This document shows, piece by piece, positions 32,096-40,343 of a stretch of 64,000 bases of DNA. Made by a program: the position numbers and the translations under genes. Numbering within the stretch: the first letter of the stretch is position 1; the number at the start of each line of letters is the position of its first letter. The notes beneath the pieces were generated by a model that saw only the letters and a program-made list of their open reading frames with translations, was not told where the DNA came from and searched no databases. Source of the stretch: Lutispora sp003527145. Its GTDB lineage: Bacteria; Bacillota; Clostridia; Lutisporales; Lutisporaceae. Location of the stretch: assembly GCA_029983695.1 (NCBI GenBank), contig JASBZB010000006.1, forward strand, positions 68,897 to 132,896. The letters run 5' to 3'.

Positions 32096-33541
32096 CTATA
32101 CGGTTTTATACCTCAAATCCGTAACCCTGCTGATCTTGCCCTGGCTTCTTGGAAGGGTTTTTGGCGGCAGCAGTTCTATTTCTGCTGCGATACCGGTTAT
32201 ATCCATGATATTTCTTTTTAGATTATCTGCTGCTATCGCACCATCATTGCAGGAAAGCTCCGTTTCTACTTGGACCAAAAGCTCATCAAGCTTGCCTTTC
32301 TTGCTTAACACGATATTATAATGGGGAAGTAATTTAGGCATGCTCATTATCACGCTTTCGATCTGGGAAGGAAAGACATTGACCCCTTTGATGATAAGCA
32401 TATCATCACTTCTGCCGGTTACCCTGTCCATCCTCACGTTTAGGCTGCCGCAGCCGCAGCGCTCACGGTAAAGGGTAGTGATATCCTTTGTTCTATAGCG
32501 GAGCAAGGGCATGGCCTCTTTTGCAATTGATGTAAGCACCAGCTCGCCGGTTTGGCCATAATCTAAGGCCGCTCCTGTTTCCGGATCTATTATTTCGGCT
32601 ATATAATGCTCCTCGTTTATATGGAGCCCCTGGCGCTGGCTGCATTCACAGCCTACTCCAGGACCTATGATTTCGCTTAAGCCGTATATATCATATGCCT
32701 TTATGCCGTAAGCTTTTTCAATCTCCTGCCTCATCTCTTCAGTCCAAGGCTCTGCTCCTAATATTCCTATCCTTATGGGAAGCTTGTGAAAATCAATGCC
32801 TCGATCTTTTCCGGCTTCCGCAAGATGTAATGCATATGAGGGAGTACAGGCCAAAACAGTGGTGCCAAAATCCTGCATGAGCTGCAGCTGCTTTGCTGTA
32901 TTGCCGGTAGATATGGGCACCACAGTAGCACCTAATTTTTCTGCTCCATAATGCAATCCCAGACCACCCGTAAAAAGTCCGTATCCATAAGCTACTTGCA
33001 CCGTGTCTTCTTTTGTTACACCGATAGCTTCAAGCTCCTGGGCGATCATTTCAGCCCATCTGTCGATATCACCGGAGGTATATCCGACTACGGTGGGCTT
33101 GCCGGTAGTGCCTGAGGAGGCATGGATCCTGGCCAGTTTTTCTTTAGGCACTGCAAACAATCCGAATGGGTAGTTGCACCTCAGATCCTCTTTGGTTGTG
33201 AAAGGGAGCTTCTCTGTATCTCTTATTGACTGAATGTCATCAACTTCTATATCTTTAAGAAGCCTGCTATAATAGGGCACTTTGCTTTTCAGCAAGGCAA
33301 CGGTCTCCCTTAGCTTCTCCGCTTGTTTTTTCCCAAGTTCTTCTCTTGCTTCATCATCTTCACTTTTTTTACATTCCGGTGATTCTGCCAGCACAACGGA
33401 TCGTATTGCCATGCAACTCAGGCAGTTATCGCAAAGGCCGTTTTTATATTTCTGGCAGCGTATGCTCGCTTTTTCCTCTGCTGTTGATTTTGCTGATAAC
33501 TTGCTTTCATCACTTGTTTTCTTTCCGTGATTCATTTTCAT
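32096..33541 (-). CDS. paaK: Phenylacetate-CoA ligase with Cys-rich N-terminal extension
   Basis: A 481-residue AMP-forming arylacetate-CoA ligase. The catalytic part starts at about residue 68 (KLRETVALLKSKVPYYSRLL) and contains the ATP loop HASSGTTGKPTVVGYT, DIYGLSEIIGPGVGCEC and GRSDDMLIIKGVNVFPSQIE. PaaK proteins are usually about 430 residues. The extra N-terminus holds Cys29, Cys37, Cys40, Cys43 and Cys57, with C-x2-C-x2-C spacing like a metal or Fe-S site. A Phe-type T-box precedes it, so the acid is probably phenylacetate. In anaerobes the product can be carboxylated back to phenylpyruvate for Phe synthesis. GGAGGTG site at good spacing. Confidence 0.9.
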   Translation of the reverse strand: MKMNHGKKTSDESKLSAKSTAEEKASIRCQKYKNGLCDNCLSCMAIRSVVLAESPECKKSEDDEAREELGKKQAEKLRETVALLKSKVPYYSRLLKDIEVDDIQSIRDTEKLPFTTKEDLRCNYPFGLFAVPKEKLARIHASSGTTGKPTVVGYTSGDIDRWAEMIAQELEAIGVTKEDTVQVAYGYGLFTGGLGLHYGAEKLGATVVPISTGNTAKQLQLMQDFGTTVLACTPSYALHLAEAGKDRGIDFHKLPIRIGILGAEPWTEEMRQEIEKAYGIKAYDIYGLSEIIGPGVGCECSQRQGLHINEEHYIAEIIDPETGAALDYGQTGELVLTSIAKEAMPLLRYRTKDITTLYRERCGCGSLNVRMDRVTGRSDDMLIIKGVNVFPSQIESVIMSMPKLLPHYNIVLSKKGKLDELLVQVETELSCNDGAIAADNLKRNIMDITGIAAEIELLPPKTLPRSQGKISRVTDLRYKTV

Positions 33542-33556
33542 ATATGATGCACCTCC

Positions 33557-33955
33557 AAAAAAATATCAGCCGCTTTCCTTTGGGGCGAAAGCGACTGTAC
33601 TCCGCGGTACCACCCAATTTGACATTGTTGTCCTCTTTTGAAGTGCCGGAATATCTCCTGATATATGCTGCAAAAATAAAAAGCCTTCCATCCCCAAAGG
33701 GATGAAAAGCAATTTTCATCATACCACCCTTTGTCTAATAAATAGACTGCAGCCTCAATGAGTACGGGAAATATCCGATACCCCTTCCCAAAATAACGCC
33801 GGGAAATTGCGGCCTACCCTAATAAAGCTTTCAGGCGGCTTCTCCGGAGCGAACTTCAATCGGTCATATCCTAAAGCTGCTTTCAATCTAAGGCAGCTTC
33901 TCCCTGAAGAATTGTTACCAATCTACTTTGAACCATCATCGAATTTAATATTTAA
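33557..33955 (-). ncRNA. T-box leader (Phe specifier) with two antiterminator/terminator modules
   Basis: Minus strand. Stem I has AGGGAGAAGC and a TTC triplet (33851-33853) followed by GCTCCGGAG, which fits the specifier position and predicts tRNA-Phe. A first T-box core AGGGTGGTA (33722-33730) is followed by a terminator (33671-33710: GCTTTTCATCCC/GGGATGGAAGGC, then TTTTTATTTTT). A second core GGGTGGTACCGCGG (33602-33615) is followed by another terminator (33557-33596: AGTCGCTTTC/GGAAAGCGGCT, then TTTTTTT). Only about 55 bases separate terminator 1 from core 2, so there is no second Stem I. Confidence 0.88.
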
Positions 33956-33956
33956 A

Positions 33957-33985
33957 ATGATATCACATACGAAAATATATTTCAA
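33957..33985 (-). promoter_or_regulatory. Sigma-A promoter of the paaK T-box transcript
   Basis: On the minus strand TTGAAA, a 17-base spacer and TATCAT, directly upstream of the T-box leader. Confidence 0.6.
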
Positions 33986-34012
33986 TATAATATTTCATTT
34001 TTTATTGGGCTG

Positions 34013-34255
34013 TTAAAGAGTGCTATTATAATTTCTTAAATTTTGTCCGAAATATTTCAACACTGCTTCGTATTCTATTTTGCCTTCCATATTTCTTATC
34101 ATTATTATATCCACGACCTGTGCTTCTTTGTTCAATTTTGCCAGTATATCCTCACGGCTTATCCCGGGCATTACTATTTCTCCCTCATAGGGATATACTA
34201 TCTCAAAGGTGCTTGCCAATCCGTGAGATTCCAAAATCAACTTAATTTTTTTCAT
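34013..34255 (-). CDS. 80-residue soluble protein, unknown function
   Basis: A small protein of alternating strands and helices starting MKKIKLILESHGLASTFEIV, with PYEGEIVMPGISREDILAKL in the middle and EYEAVLKYFGQNLRNYNSTL at the end. I do not recognise a family. TAAGGAGGAGCTTC precedes the ATG. It lies 30 bases after the LTA-synthase-like gene on the same strand, so the two are probably co-transcribed, and it ends just before the paaK promoter. Confidence 0.6.
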   Translation of the reverse strand: MKKIKLILESHGLASTFEIVYPYEGEIVMPGISREDILAKLNKEAQVVDIIMIRNMEGKIEYEAVLKYFGQNLRNYNSTL

Positions 34256-34285
34256 GAAGCTCCTCCTTAAAAATATAATCGGCGC

Positions 34286-36235
34286 TTATTTATTTGACAC
34301 ATATTTATAGTAGTTGGTTTCAAGTATCCTTGCGGAATAAAAAAATTTTGCGTTTACTGTTTTGGAGATTGCTTTTATATAGTCCTCATCAACCTTTGCT
34401 CCTTGCTTTTGGATGAAAACTCTGCTCTCTGCGTTATAGGAGCCTTTATCGGTTATGAAGCTTTTATTGTTGAATAGGACCAGAGGTTCGGAGTCTGAGA
34501 ATATATCCCTTCCCATGAGGAGCCTTGAGTCGTACTCCAATCCCATAAGGTTGGAAAGCGTGGGGAGGATGTCGAGGCTTGAGCAGGGCTTATCGACAAC
34601 GACCGGCTTCATACCTTTTGTATACAGGATAAAGTTGTTCTTAAAGAGTTCAAAGTTTTTTTCTATAGGATGACCGGCCAGTTCTTCCAGCTCATCGCTC
34701 TCAAGTCCATAAGGATAATGATCAGAGCTTAAAGCTATGAGAGTTCTATCCGCTATGCCCGCCTCTTCAAGCTTGTTCAGCAAATATTCCAATGCCCGGT
34801 CCAGCTCTATTTGACAAGCTATATATGCTTTGCAGGGTTCCGAATAGGGCAGGCCCTGCACATATTTTTTGTTTTTTGAAGCCATAGCGTTTCCTGCAAA
34901 GGAGTATCTCATATGCCCGCTGACTGTCATATAGTAGATATGAAAGGGCTCTTTGCCGATATATTCCGGTATTGTTTTTTCCATCATTTCCAGGTCTGAT
35001 TCAGGCCAGGTCTTTTCTACTTCCAGCCCACTCCCCAATCCTTTATAGGCATAGCCCATATTCGGATAGGACACATCTCTCCTATAGTAGGTATAGGTAT
35101 TGTTGTGATAAGCCAGGGTTTTGTAGCCCAGATTCTTTAACTGATTGCCCAATACGAAGGGCATTGATATCTTGCCGGATTTATAAAAGCTCCAAACGCC
35201 GGTTTTAGGGATCAGGCTCGTATATGCCACATACTCGCCGTCTGAAGTGCTTACTCCCCATATAGGCGTGTAGAAGCCTGTGAAATTATAGCCTTCATTG
35301 ACCAATTTGTACAGGGTGGGAGTGACGTCCCGGCGCACTGCATAAGGAGAAAAGCTCTCGGCTGTGATCAATATGAGGTTGTATCCCTTGTACTTTCCGG
35401 TATATTCATTTTTTGAGGAGGGCTCCGCCTTCCGGAAATACTGATGTATACTTTTTATTGTTTCATTTTTTTCAGCTGAGATCAATTGAGAAAAATCTAT
35501 GTCCATGATGTTGTATTCAATCTTCTTCTCTTTCGGAACATCGGCAGTTTTTGGGGGCACTGCTTGCGGGCTGCGGGGGGATTCTGCTAATGCAGGAGAC
35601 CGGCCCCAAAATAGCCTTTGCACATCCAGCCTCATAGAGGTGACCAGCCCGAGCTTTTTCACTGACAGGACCGGATAGCTGCTTTCAAAATATAGATCAT
35701 AAGCGGAATATTGTCCTCTCCCTGCTGCGTAAATAAAAGCAAGCCCCGTTAGGTGAAATAAGAGGATGCAGCAAGCTAAAAATATTCCGTATCGCCTGTC
35801 GGGTCTTTTTATTGATGGCAGCTTCTTTCTCAATAACACTGATGATATGAGAGGGAGAAACAGCAATATAATCCAAACAAGATTTTTGGCTATGCTGGCT
35901 ATTATATCCCTCCACAGCTCAAATATCTGCCCGGCGTTTGCGGCTGAATACAAGGTGTAAAATGTTTTGAAGGTCTTGTAATACAGCAGCTGTGAGGAGA
36001 AAATAAATGCCGATAAGCCAAGGGTGATATGACATAAAATATGATTTGTCTTCTCTTTAAAGAAGGAGCAGGGAATATATAAAACAATTGAAAAGGGTAT
36101 TGAAAATATTAAAGAGAGTATGGAACCGGAAGCAAATAGGCTTCCGGTGACAGATAACCTCAATATGCTTTCCATATAGAACATTGAGAGAATAAAATAA
36201 AGTATAAAGTGCGGAATTTTTATATTTCTTATCAT
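34286..36235 (-). CDS. LTA synthase-family membrane sulfatase-fold protein
   Basis: A 649-residue protein. Four to five membrane helices fill the first ~210 residues. A Pro-rich linker is followed by an extracellular alkaline-phosphatase-fold domain with LILITAESFSPYAVR (metal Glu), GVSTSDGEYVAY (likely catalytic Thr), MTVSGHMRYSF and LIALSSDHYPYGLE (SDH metal ligands). This is the LtaS/phosphoglycerol-transferase layout. LtaS builds polyglycerolphosphate wall polymers; other members prime them or modify glycans. Which role applies is not decided by sequence. AGGGGG lies about 10 bases before the ATG. Confidence 0.88.
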   Translation of the reverse strand: MIRNIKIPHFILYFILSMFYMESILRLSVTGSLFASGSILSLIFSIPFSIVLYIPCSFFKEKTNHILCHITLGLSAFIFSSQLLYYKTFKTFYTLYSAANAGQIFELWRDIIASIAKNLVWIILLFLPLISSVLLRKKLPSIKRPDRRYGIFLACCILLFHLTGLAFIYAAGRGQYSAYDLYFESSYPVLSVKKLGLVTSMRLDVQRLFWGRSPALAESPRSPQAVPPKTADVPKEKKIEYNIMDIDFSQLISAEKNETIKSIHQYFRKAEPSSKNEYTGKYKGYNLILITAESFSPYAVRRDVTPTLYKLVNEGYNFTGFYTPIWGVSTSDGEYVAYTSLIPKTGVWSFYKSGKISMPFVLGNQLKNLGYKTLAYHNNTYTYYRRDVSYPNMGYAYKGLGSGLEVEKTWPESDLEMMEKTIPEYIGKEPFHIYYMTVSGHMRYSFAGNAMASKNKKYVQGLPYSEPCKAYIACQIELDRALEYLLNKLEEAGIADRTLIALSSDHYPYGLESDELEELAGHPIEKNFELFKNNFILYTKGMKPVVVDKPCSSLDILPTLSNLMGLEYDSRLLMGRDIFSDSEPLVLFNNKSFITDKGSYNAESRVFIQKQGAKVDEDYIKAISKTVNAKFFYSARILETNYYKYVSNK

Positions 36236-36401
36236 CTACATGATCCCCCTATATAACAATTATATAACAACACAGCACCATAAATAAAAAATATTTATGA
36301 CGTTTCTGAACTTTTTTGTTTTATTGAGATATATTGAGATATTAACGAGCATCTTAAAACAACTTAATATAACCCAAATAATTTCTAAAAGATATTCAGC
36401 C

Positions 36402-36440
36402 GAATTCAAATTATTCCGCCCATATACAATAATTGAATTT
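36402..36440. promoter_or_regulatory. Candidate upstream activator site for the sigma-54 promoter
   Basis: GAATTCAAATTATT (36402-36415) is an imperfect inverted repeat of AATAATTGAATTT (36428-36440), about 50-85 bases upstream of the -24 element. A tandem ATTGAGATAT pair lies further up near 36322-36341. Either could be an enhancer; assignment is by position only. The 36236-36553 gap holds no gene I can support. Confidence 0.3.
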
Positions 36441-36486
36441 TTCCTTCCATTGCGAACATTTAAACAAAAAAATCAAGAATTTTAAG

Positions 36487-36503
36487 TTGGCATGCATCTT
36501 GCT
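36487..36503 (+). promoter_or_regulatory. Sigma-54 (-24/-12) promoter of the peptide-utilisation locus
   Basis: TTGGCAT, 5 bases, TTGCT: GG and GC are exactly 10 bases apart, matching the TGGCAY-N5-TTGCW consensus. It lies about 50 bases before the first ATPase gene, and a sigma-54 activator gene ends the locus at 50.2 kb. Confidence 0.85.
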
Positions 36504-36552
36504 TATAAATATAGACTATTAATAATTATGTCTTGGTTGGAGGGTGCAGCGG

Positions 36553-37524
36553 ATGACAAAACTGCTTGAATTCAAGGATTACAGCATGGGCTTTAAAGAC
36601 GACAATGGAAACGTATACAATTTATTGGATAAAGTTACATTCTGCATAGAGGAAGGAAAAGCCCTGGGCGTGGTGGGCGAATCCGGATGCGGCAAGAGTA
36701 TGACGAGCTTGTCCATAATGAGATTGCTGCCGTCTAACATAGTCTTACAGGGCGGCGAGATCATCTATAAAGGAGAGGATTTGCTGAAAAAGCCGGAGGC
36801 GGATATGCAAAGAGTAAGGGGTAAAGACATATCCATGGTCTTCCAGGAGCCTATGACATCATTGAATCCGGTTTTAACAGTAGGATTCCAGATAGGCGAG
36901 GTCTTGAGAAAGCATTATCCTGATATGAATAAGGAACAAATAAGGAAAAAGGTGATAGAACAATTGGAGCTGGTAGGCATACCAAGTCCCGAGAAGAGAC
37001 TGGATCAATATCCCCATGAGTTTTCAGGAGGCATGCGGCAGAGAGTGATGATAGCTATGGCAGTAGTATGCCGGCCTAATCTGCTGATCGCGGATGAGCC
37101 CACCACCGCCCTTGATGTCACCATTCAAGCCCAGGTGCTGGATTTGATGCAAAAGCTGAAGGAAAAGGGCTCGCTGATGCTTATAACTCATAACTTAGGA
37201 ATAGTCTCAGAAATATGTGATGAGGTAGTAGTAATGTATGCCGGCAGGGTAGTTGAAAAGGGAAGCGTGGAAGAAATATTTGAAAATCCATGCCATCCAT
37301 ATACAAGAGGCCTTATGGCTGCAATACCATCCCTGTCCGTTGAGCAGGAGGAGCTGTATTCAATACCTGGTACAGTGCCTATAGCTAAAAACTTTGCAGT
37401 AGGATGCAGATTTGCAGATAGGTGCAGCGAATGTGCGGAAGGCTGCAAATACAGCGTTCCTCCTATTAGAGAGGTGAGTCCCAACCATTATGTGCAATGC
37501 TGGTTGGACTTTGAAGGGAGGTAA
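36553..37524 (+). CDS. Peptide ABC transporter ATP-binding protein (OppD/DppD type)
   Basis: A 323-residue ATPase, one of the two that drive oligopeptide uptake. Walker A is GVVGESGCGKSMTSLSIMRL, the Q-loop MVFQEPMTSLNPV, the signature FSGGMRQRVMIAM, Walker B LLIADEPTTALDV and the switch LITHNLGI. The C-terminal oligopeptide-type extension has CRFADRCSECAEGC, a four-cysteine pattern that may bind Fe-S or zinc in this subfamily. ATG 36553 follows GGAGGG. It is the first gene after the sigma-54 promoter, 8 bases before the next gene. Confidence 0.95.
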   Translation: MTKLLEFKDYSMGFKDDNGNVYNLLDKVTFCIEEGKALGVVGESGCGKSMTSLSIMRLLPSNIVLQGGEIIYKGEDLLKKPEADMQRVRGKDISMVFQEPMTSLNPVLTVGFQIGEVLRKHYPDMNKEQIRKKVIEQLELVGIPSPEKRLDQYPHEFSGGMRQRVMIAMAVVCRPNLLIADEPTTALDVTIQAQVLDLMQKLKEKGSLMLITHNLGIVSEICDEVVVMYAGRVVEKGSVEEIFENPCHPYTRGLMAAIPSLSVEQEELYSIPGTVPIAKNFAVGCRFADRCSECAEGCKYSVPPIREVSPNHYVQCWLDFEGR

Positions 37525-37531
37525 TGGTTTT

Positions 37532-38515
37532 ATGGAGGATAAAATATTAGAGGTCAAGGATCTGACCAAGTACTTTGATGTATATAACGGGCTATTTGGA
37601 AAAAAGAAATATGTCCATGCAGTAGAAAATGTCAGCTTTGATCTATATAAATCAGAAACCCTGGGAATTGTAGGAGAATCGGGCTCCGGAAAATCAACAT
37701 TGGGGAGGGTTTTGCTGAAGCTTATAAAGCACACTTCGGGCAAAGTCGTATACAGGGGCAAGGACATAATGAGCCTGAGGTCCGGGGATTTCGGAGCATT
37801 GAGGAGAGAACTGCAGATGGTATTCCAGGATCCCTATGCTTCCTTAAACCCAAGGATCAAAATAGGAGATGCTATTGCAGAGCCTTTGGCAGCTAATCGG
37901 ATTGTCTCAAGCTATGGTGAGGCACGCAAAAAGGTATATGAGCTATTGGAGCTGGTGGGGCTTCAGGCTGAATTGTACGAGCGTTATCCCTATGAATTCT
38001 CGGGAGGTCAGAGGCAGCGCATCAGCATCGCAAGAGCTTTGGCTCTGGAACCCCAGATATTGGTATGCGATGAGGCGGTATCGGCCCTTGATGTCTCCGT
38101 TCAAGCCCAAATATTGAATCTTTTTAACAGCTTAAAGAAGCAATTGGATTTGACATATTTGTTTATCAGCCATGATCTGTCTGTAGTGAAGCATATAAGC
38201 GACAGGATAATGGTGATGTATCTGGGAGAAATTATGGAATTAGCTCCTACGGATAAAATATTCGAGAGAACTCTTCACCCTTATACGGAGGCATTGATAT
38301 CTGCCATACCTGAACCAAAGTCAAAGGAGAAGAGGAAGAGGATAATATTGGAAGGCGATATACCAAGCCCTATCGATCCTCCCATGGGCTGCAGATTTGA
38401 AAGCAGATGCTTTAAGGCTATGGAGATGTGCAGGACTGTGCATCCGCAGATGACAGAGGTACAGCCTAAGCATTTTGTTCGCTGTCATCTATATTCAGAA
38501 GGGAAGGAGGATTGA
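37532..38515 (+). CDS. Peptide ABC transporter ATP-binding protein (OppF/DppF type)
   Basis: A 327-residue second ATPase. Walker A GIVGESGSGKSTLGRVLLKL, Q-loop MVFQDPYASLNPR, signature FSGGQRQRISIAR, Walker B ILVCDEAVSALDVS and switch FISHDLSVVK. The C-terminal region again has cysteines (CRFESRCFKAMEMC). ATG 37532 follows AAGGGAGG. It forms the usual ATPase pair with the gene before it. The next gene starts 5 bases after its stop. Confidence 0.95.
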   Translation: MEDKILEVKDLTKYFDVYNGLFGKKKYVHAVENVSFDLYKSETLGIVGESGSGKSTLGRVLLKLIKHTSGKVVYRGKDIMSLRSGDFGALRRELQMVFQDPYASLNPRIKIGDAIAEPLAANRIVSSYGEARKKVYELLELVGLQAELYERYPYEFSGGQRQRISIARALALEPQILVCDEAVSALDVSVQAQILNLFNSLKKQLDLTYLFISHDLSVVKHISDRIMVMYLGEIMELAPTDKIFERTLHPYTEALISAIPEPKSKEKRKRIILEGDIPSPIDPPMGCRFESRCFKAMEMCRTVHPQMTEVQPKHFVRCHLYSEGKED

Positions 38516-38519
38516 TAAG

Positions 38520-39482
38520 GTGCTTAAATATATGTTTAGAAGAGGACTAAAGGGACTGCTGACAATATTTGTATCCATAACGATCACATTTTTCATCATC
38601 AGGCTTATGCCGGCTGACCCTGTAACCTTGCTGGTGGACCCAAAGATGGGGCCTGAGGTGCAGAAGGCTATGATGGAGCAATTCGGCCTGGACAAGCCGC
38701 TGGGTGAGCAATATGCGATTTTCATAAAGCAGGCTGCTATGGGAAACCTCGGTGTATCCTTTAAGACCAGAGAACCCGTTACGGAGGTCATAATGCAGAA
38801 GCTGCCTTGGACATTGCTGCTGCTGGTCATCACTGTAACCCTTTCGCTGCTGGTCGGCATACCCATAGGAATGCTGTCAGCCAAGAAAAGGAACCAGGCC
38901 TTTGATAAGCTGGTGAATGTTTTGGTTGTGGTAGGGATTTCGATATTTATACCATTTTTATCTTTTGCGTTTCTGTATATATTTGCATATTATCTGAAGC
39001 TTTTCCCGACAGGCGGTGCTTATACACCCCCTCCTGGAAAGGGACTGGATTATGTTTTGGATGTGGCAAGACATGCTGTGCTGCCGGCTCTGACTTTGTT
39101 TATCAATAATGTGGCCACAATCATACTCTATACGCGAAACAGCATGATAGATGTTCTTAAGGAGGATTATATCCGTACAGCTTTTTCAAAGGGATGGAAT
39201 GATAAATATGTAATACGCACTCATGCGCTTAAAAATGCTCTCATTCCCACCATCACCGTTACAGGGCTGGTCATAGGTTCAATGGTAGGCGGAGCGGTGA
39301 TGACTGAAACCGTATATGCATGGCCCGGCATAGGGAGGCTTATTTATGAATCTGTAAGCGCTATGGACTATCCGGTGCTTCAGGGAGCATTTCTCATTTT
39401 AGCTGTAGCAGTAGTGCTCATGAACATAATCACAGACTTAGTAGTGGCCTGGTTGGATCCGCGCATTAAATTAGGAGGTTAA
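38520..39482 (+). CDS. Peptide ABC transporter permease (DppB/OppB type)
   Basis: A 320-residue permease with six membrane helices. The N-terminal amphipathic start (MLKYMFRRGLKGLLTIFVSI) precedes FFIIRLMPADPVTLLVDPKM, the family's GDP-like periplasmic part. The EAA-type loop that contacts the ATPases is near YIRTAFSKGWNDKYVIRTHA. The end is IITDLVVAWLDPRIK. GTG 38520 is preferred because GGAAGGAGG lies before it; the frame extends further upstream into the previous gene. It pairs with the DppC-type permease. Confidence 0.94.
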   Translation: MLKYMFRRGLKGLLTIFVSITITFFIIRLMPADPVTLLVDPKMGPEVQKAMMEQFGLDKPLGEQYAIFIKQAAMGNLGVSFKTREPVTEVIMQKLPWTLLLLVITVTLSLLVGIPIGMLSAKKRNQAFDKLVNVLVVVGISIFIPFLSFAFLYIFAYYLKLFPTGGAYTPPPGKGLDYVLDVARHAVLPALTLFINNVATIILYTRNSMIDVLKEDYIRTAFSKGWNDKYVIRTHALKNALIPTITVTGLVIGSMVGGAVMTETVYAWPGIGRLIYESVSAMDYPVLQGAFLILAVAVVLMNIITDLVVAWLDPRIKLGG

Positions 39483-39486
39483 ATCA

Positions 39487-40329
39487 ATGCAGAGCAGAAC
39501 ATTTTTCCAAGCATTTGTCAGAAAAAAACTGGCCGTAATCGGGCTTATAGGCGTACTGATTATCTTTTTTATGGGATTTGCAGCCCCTTATATCGCACCA
39601 TATCCCACCGGCTACGGTACGGAGATTATGGAACCTCCTTCATTGACACATTGGTTCGGCACAGATGGTTTGGGCCTTGATGTATTTGCAGAGGTTGTAT
39701 GGGGAGCACGGACTTCGCTCTATGTGTCGATAATGGCTGTGGCTGTGGCAGCAATCATAGGAATTCCCGCCGGACTGATATCCGGGTACAAAAAAGGCAT
39801 CACAGGCTCAATCATCGACGGAATAATCGATATATTCCTTACCCTTCCGGTTTTGCCTCTTATGATAGTTATAGCCGCCATAGTAGGATCTTCCATAACC
39901 AATGTGGCTGTGGTTATAGGACTGTTCGCATGGCCATCTTTGGCACGGGTGGCCCGAAATTCAACCATGAAGGTATCGGAAATGCAATTTATAGAGGCTG
40001 CAAGATGTGTAGGAATATCATCAAAAACGATACTGTTCAAGCATATTCTTCTGAATATTGCGGGACCTGTTTTAGTAAACCTTACTTTGGTCATGGCGAC
40101 GGCCGTATTATCCGAGTCGGGCTTAAGCTTTTTGGGGCTGGGAGATCCTACGACCTGGTCCTGGGGCACGATCCTGAAGAAAGCCTGGGATGCAGGCGCC
40201 GTAATAGATACGCCGAATCCATGGTGGTGGTGGTTTTTTACAAGCTTCTTCATCATGATTTATGTAATTTGTTTCAATTTATTGGGCAGCGGCATCAATG
40301 AGGCGCTGAATCCCAAAGCAAGAGATTAA
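39487..40329 (+). CDS. Peptide ABC transporter permease (DppC/OppC type)
   Basis: A 280-residue permease with about six helices. The N-terminus FVRKKLAVIGLIGVLIIFFM is followed by the conserved HWFGTDGLGLDVFAEVVWGA (family: GTDxxGRDxxSRxxxG). The EAA loop is near QFIEAARCVGISSKTILFKH. The end, FNLLGSGINEALNPKARD, is typical. ATG follows TAGGAGGTTAAATC, and the gene starts 4 bases after the DppB-type gene. It completes the transporter core. Confidence 0.95.
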   Translation: MQSRTFFQAFVRKKLAVIGLIGVLIIFFMGFAAPYIAPYPTGYGTEIMEPPSLTHWFGTDGLGLDVFAEVVWGARTSLYVSIMAVAVAAIIGIPAGLISGYKKGITGSIIDGIIDIFLTLPVLPLMIVIAAIVGSSITNVAVVIGLFAWPSLARVARNSTMKVSEMQFIEAARCVGISSKTILFKHILLNIAGPVLVNLTLVMATAVLSESGLSFLGLGDPTTWSWGTILKKAWDAGAVIDTPNPWWWWFFTSFFIMIYVICFNLLGSGINEALNPKARD

Positions 40330-40343
40330 GGAGGTATTGGTAT

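Noticed and set aside
33346..33705. 119-codon plus-strand ORF across the paaK start and T-box
   Set aside because: It lies antisense to the T-box RNA and the paaK N-terminus, has no ribosome site, and its composition reflects the structured RNA.
36297..36485. 62-codon plus-strand ORF upstream of the peptide transporter
   Set aside because: AT-rich, no ribosome site, runs into the sigma-54 promoter and covers the candidate enhancer.
39699..40301. 200-codon plus-strand ORF within the DppC-type permease gene
   Set aside because: An alternative frame of a clear permease; the product has no sensible hydrophobic or domain pattern.
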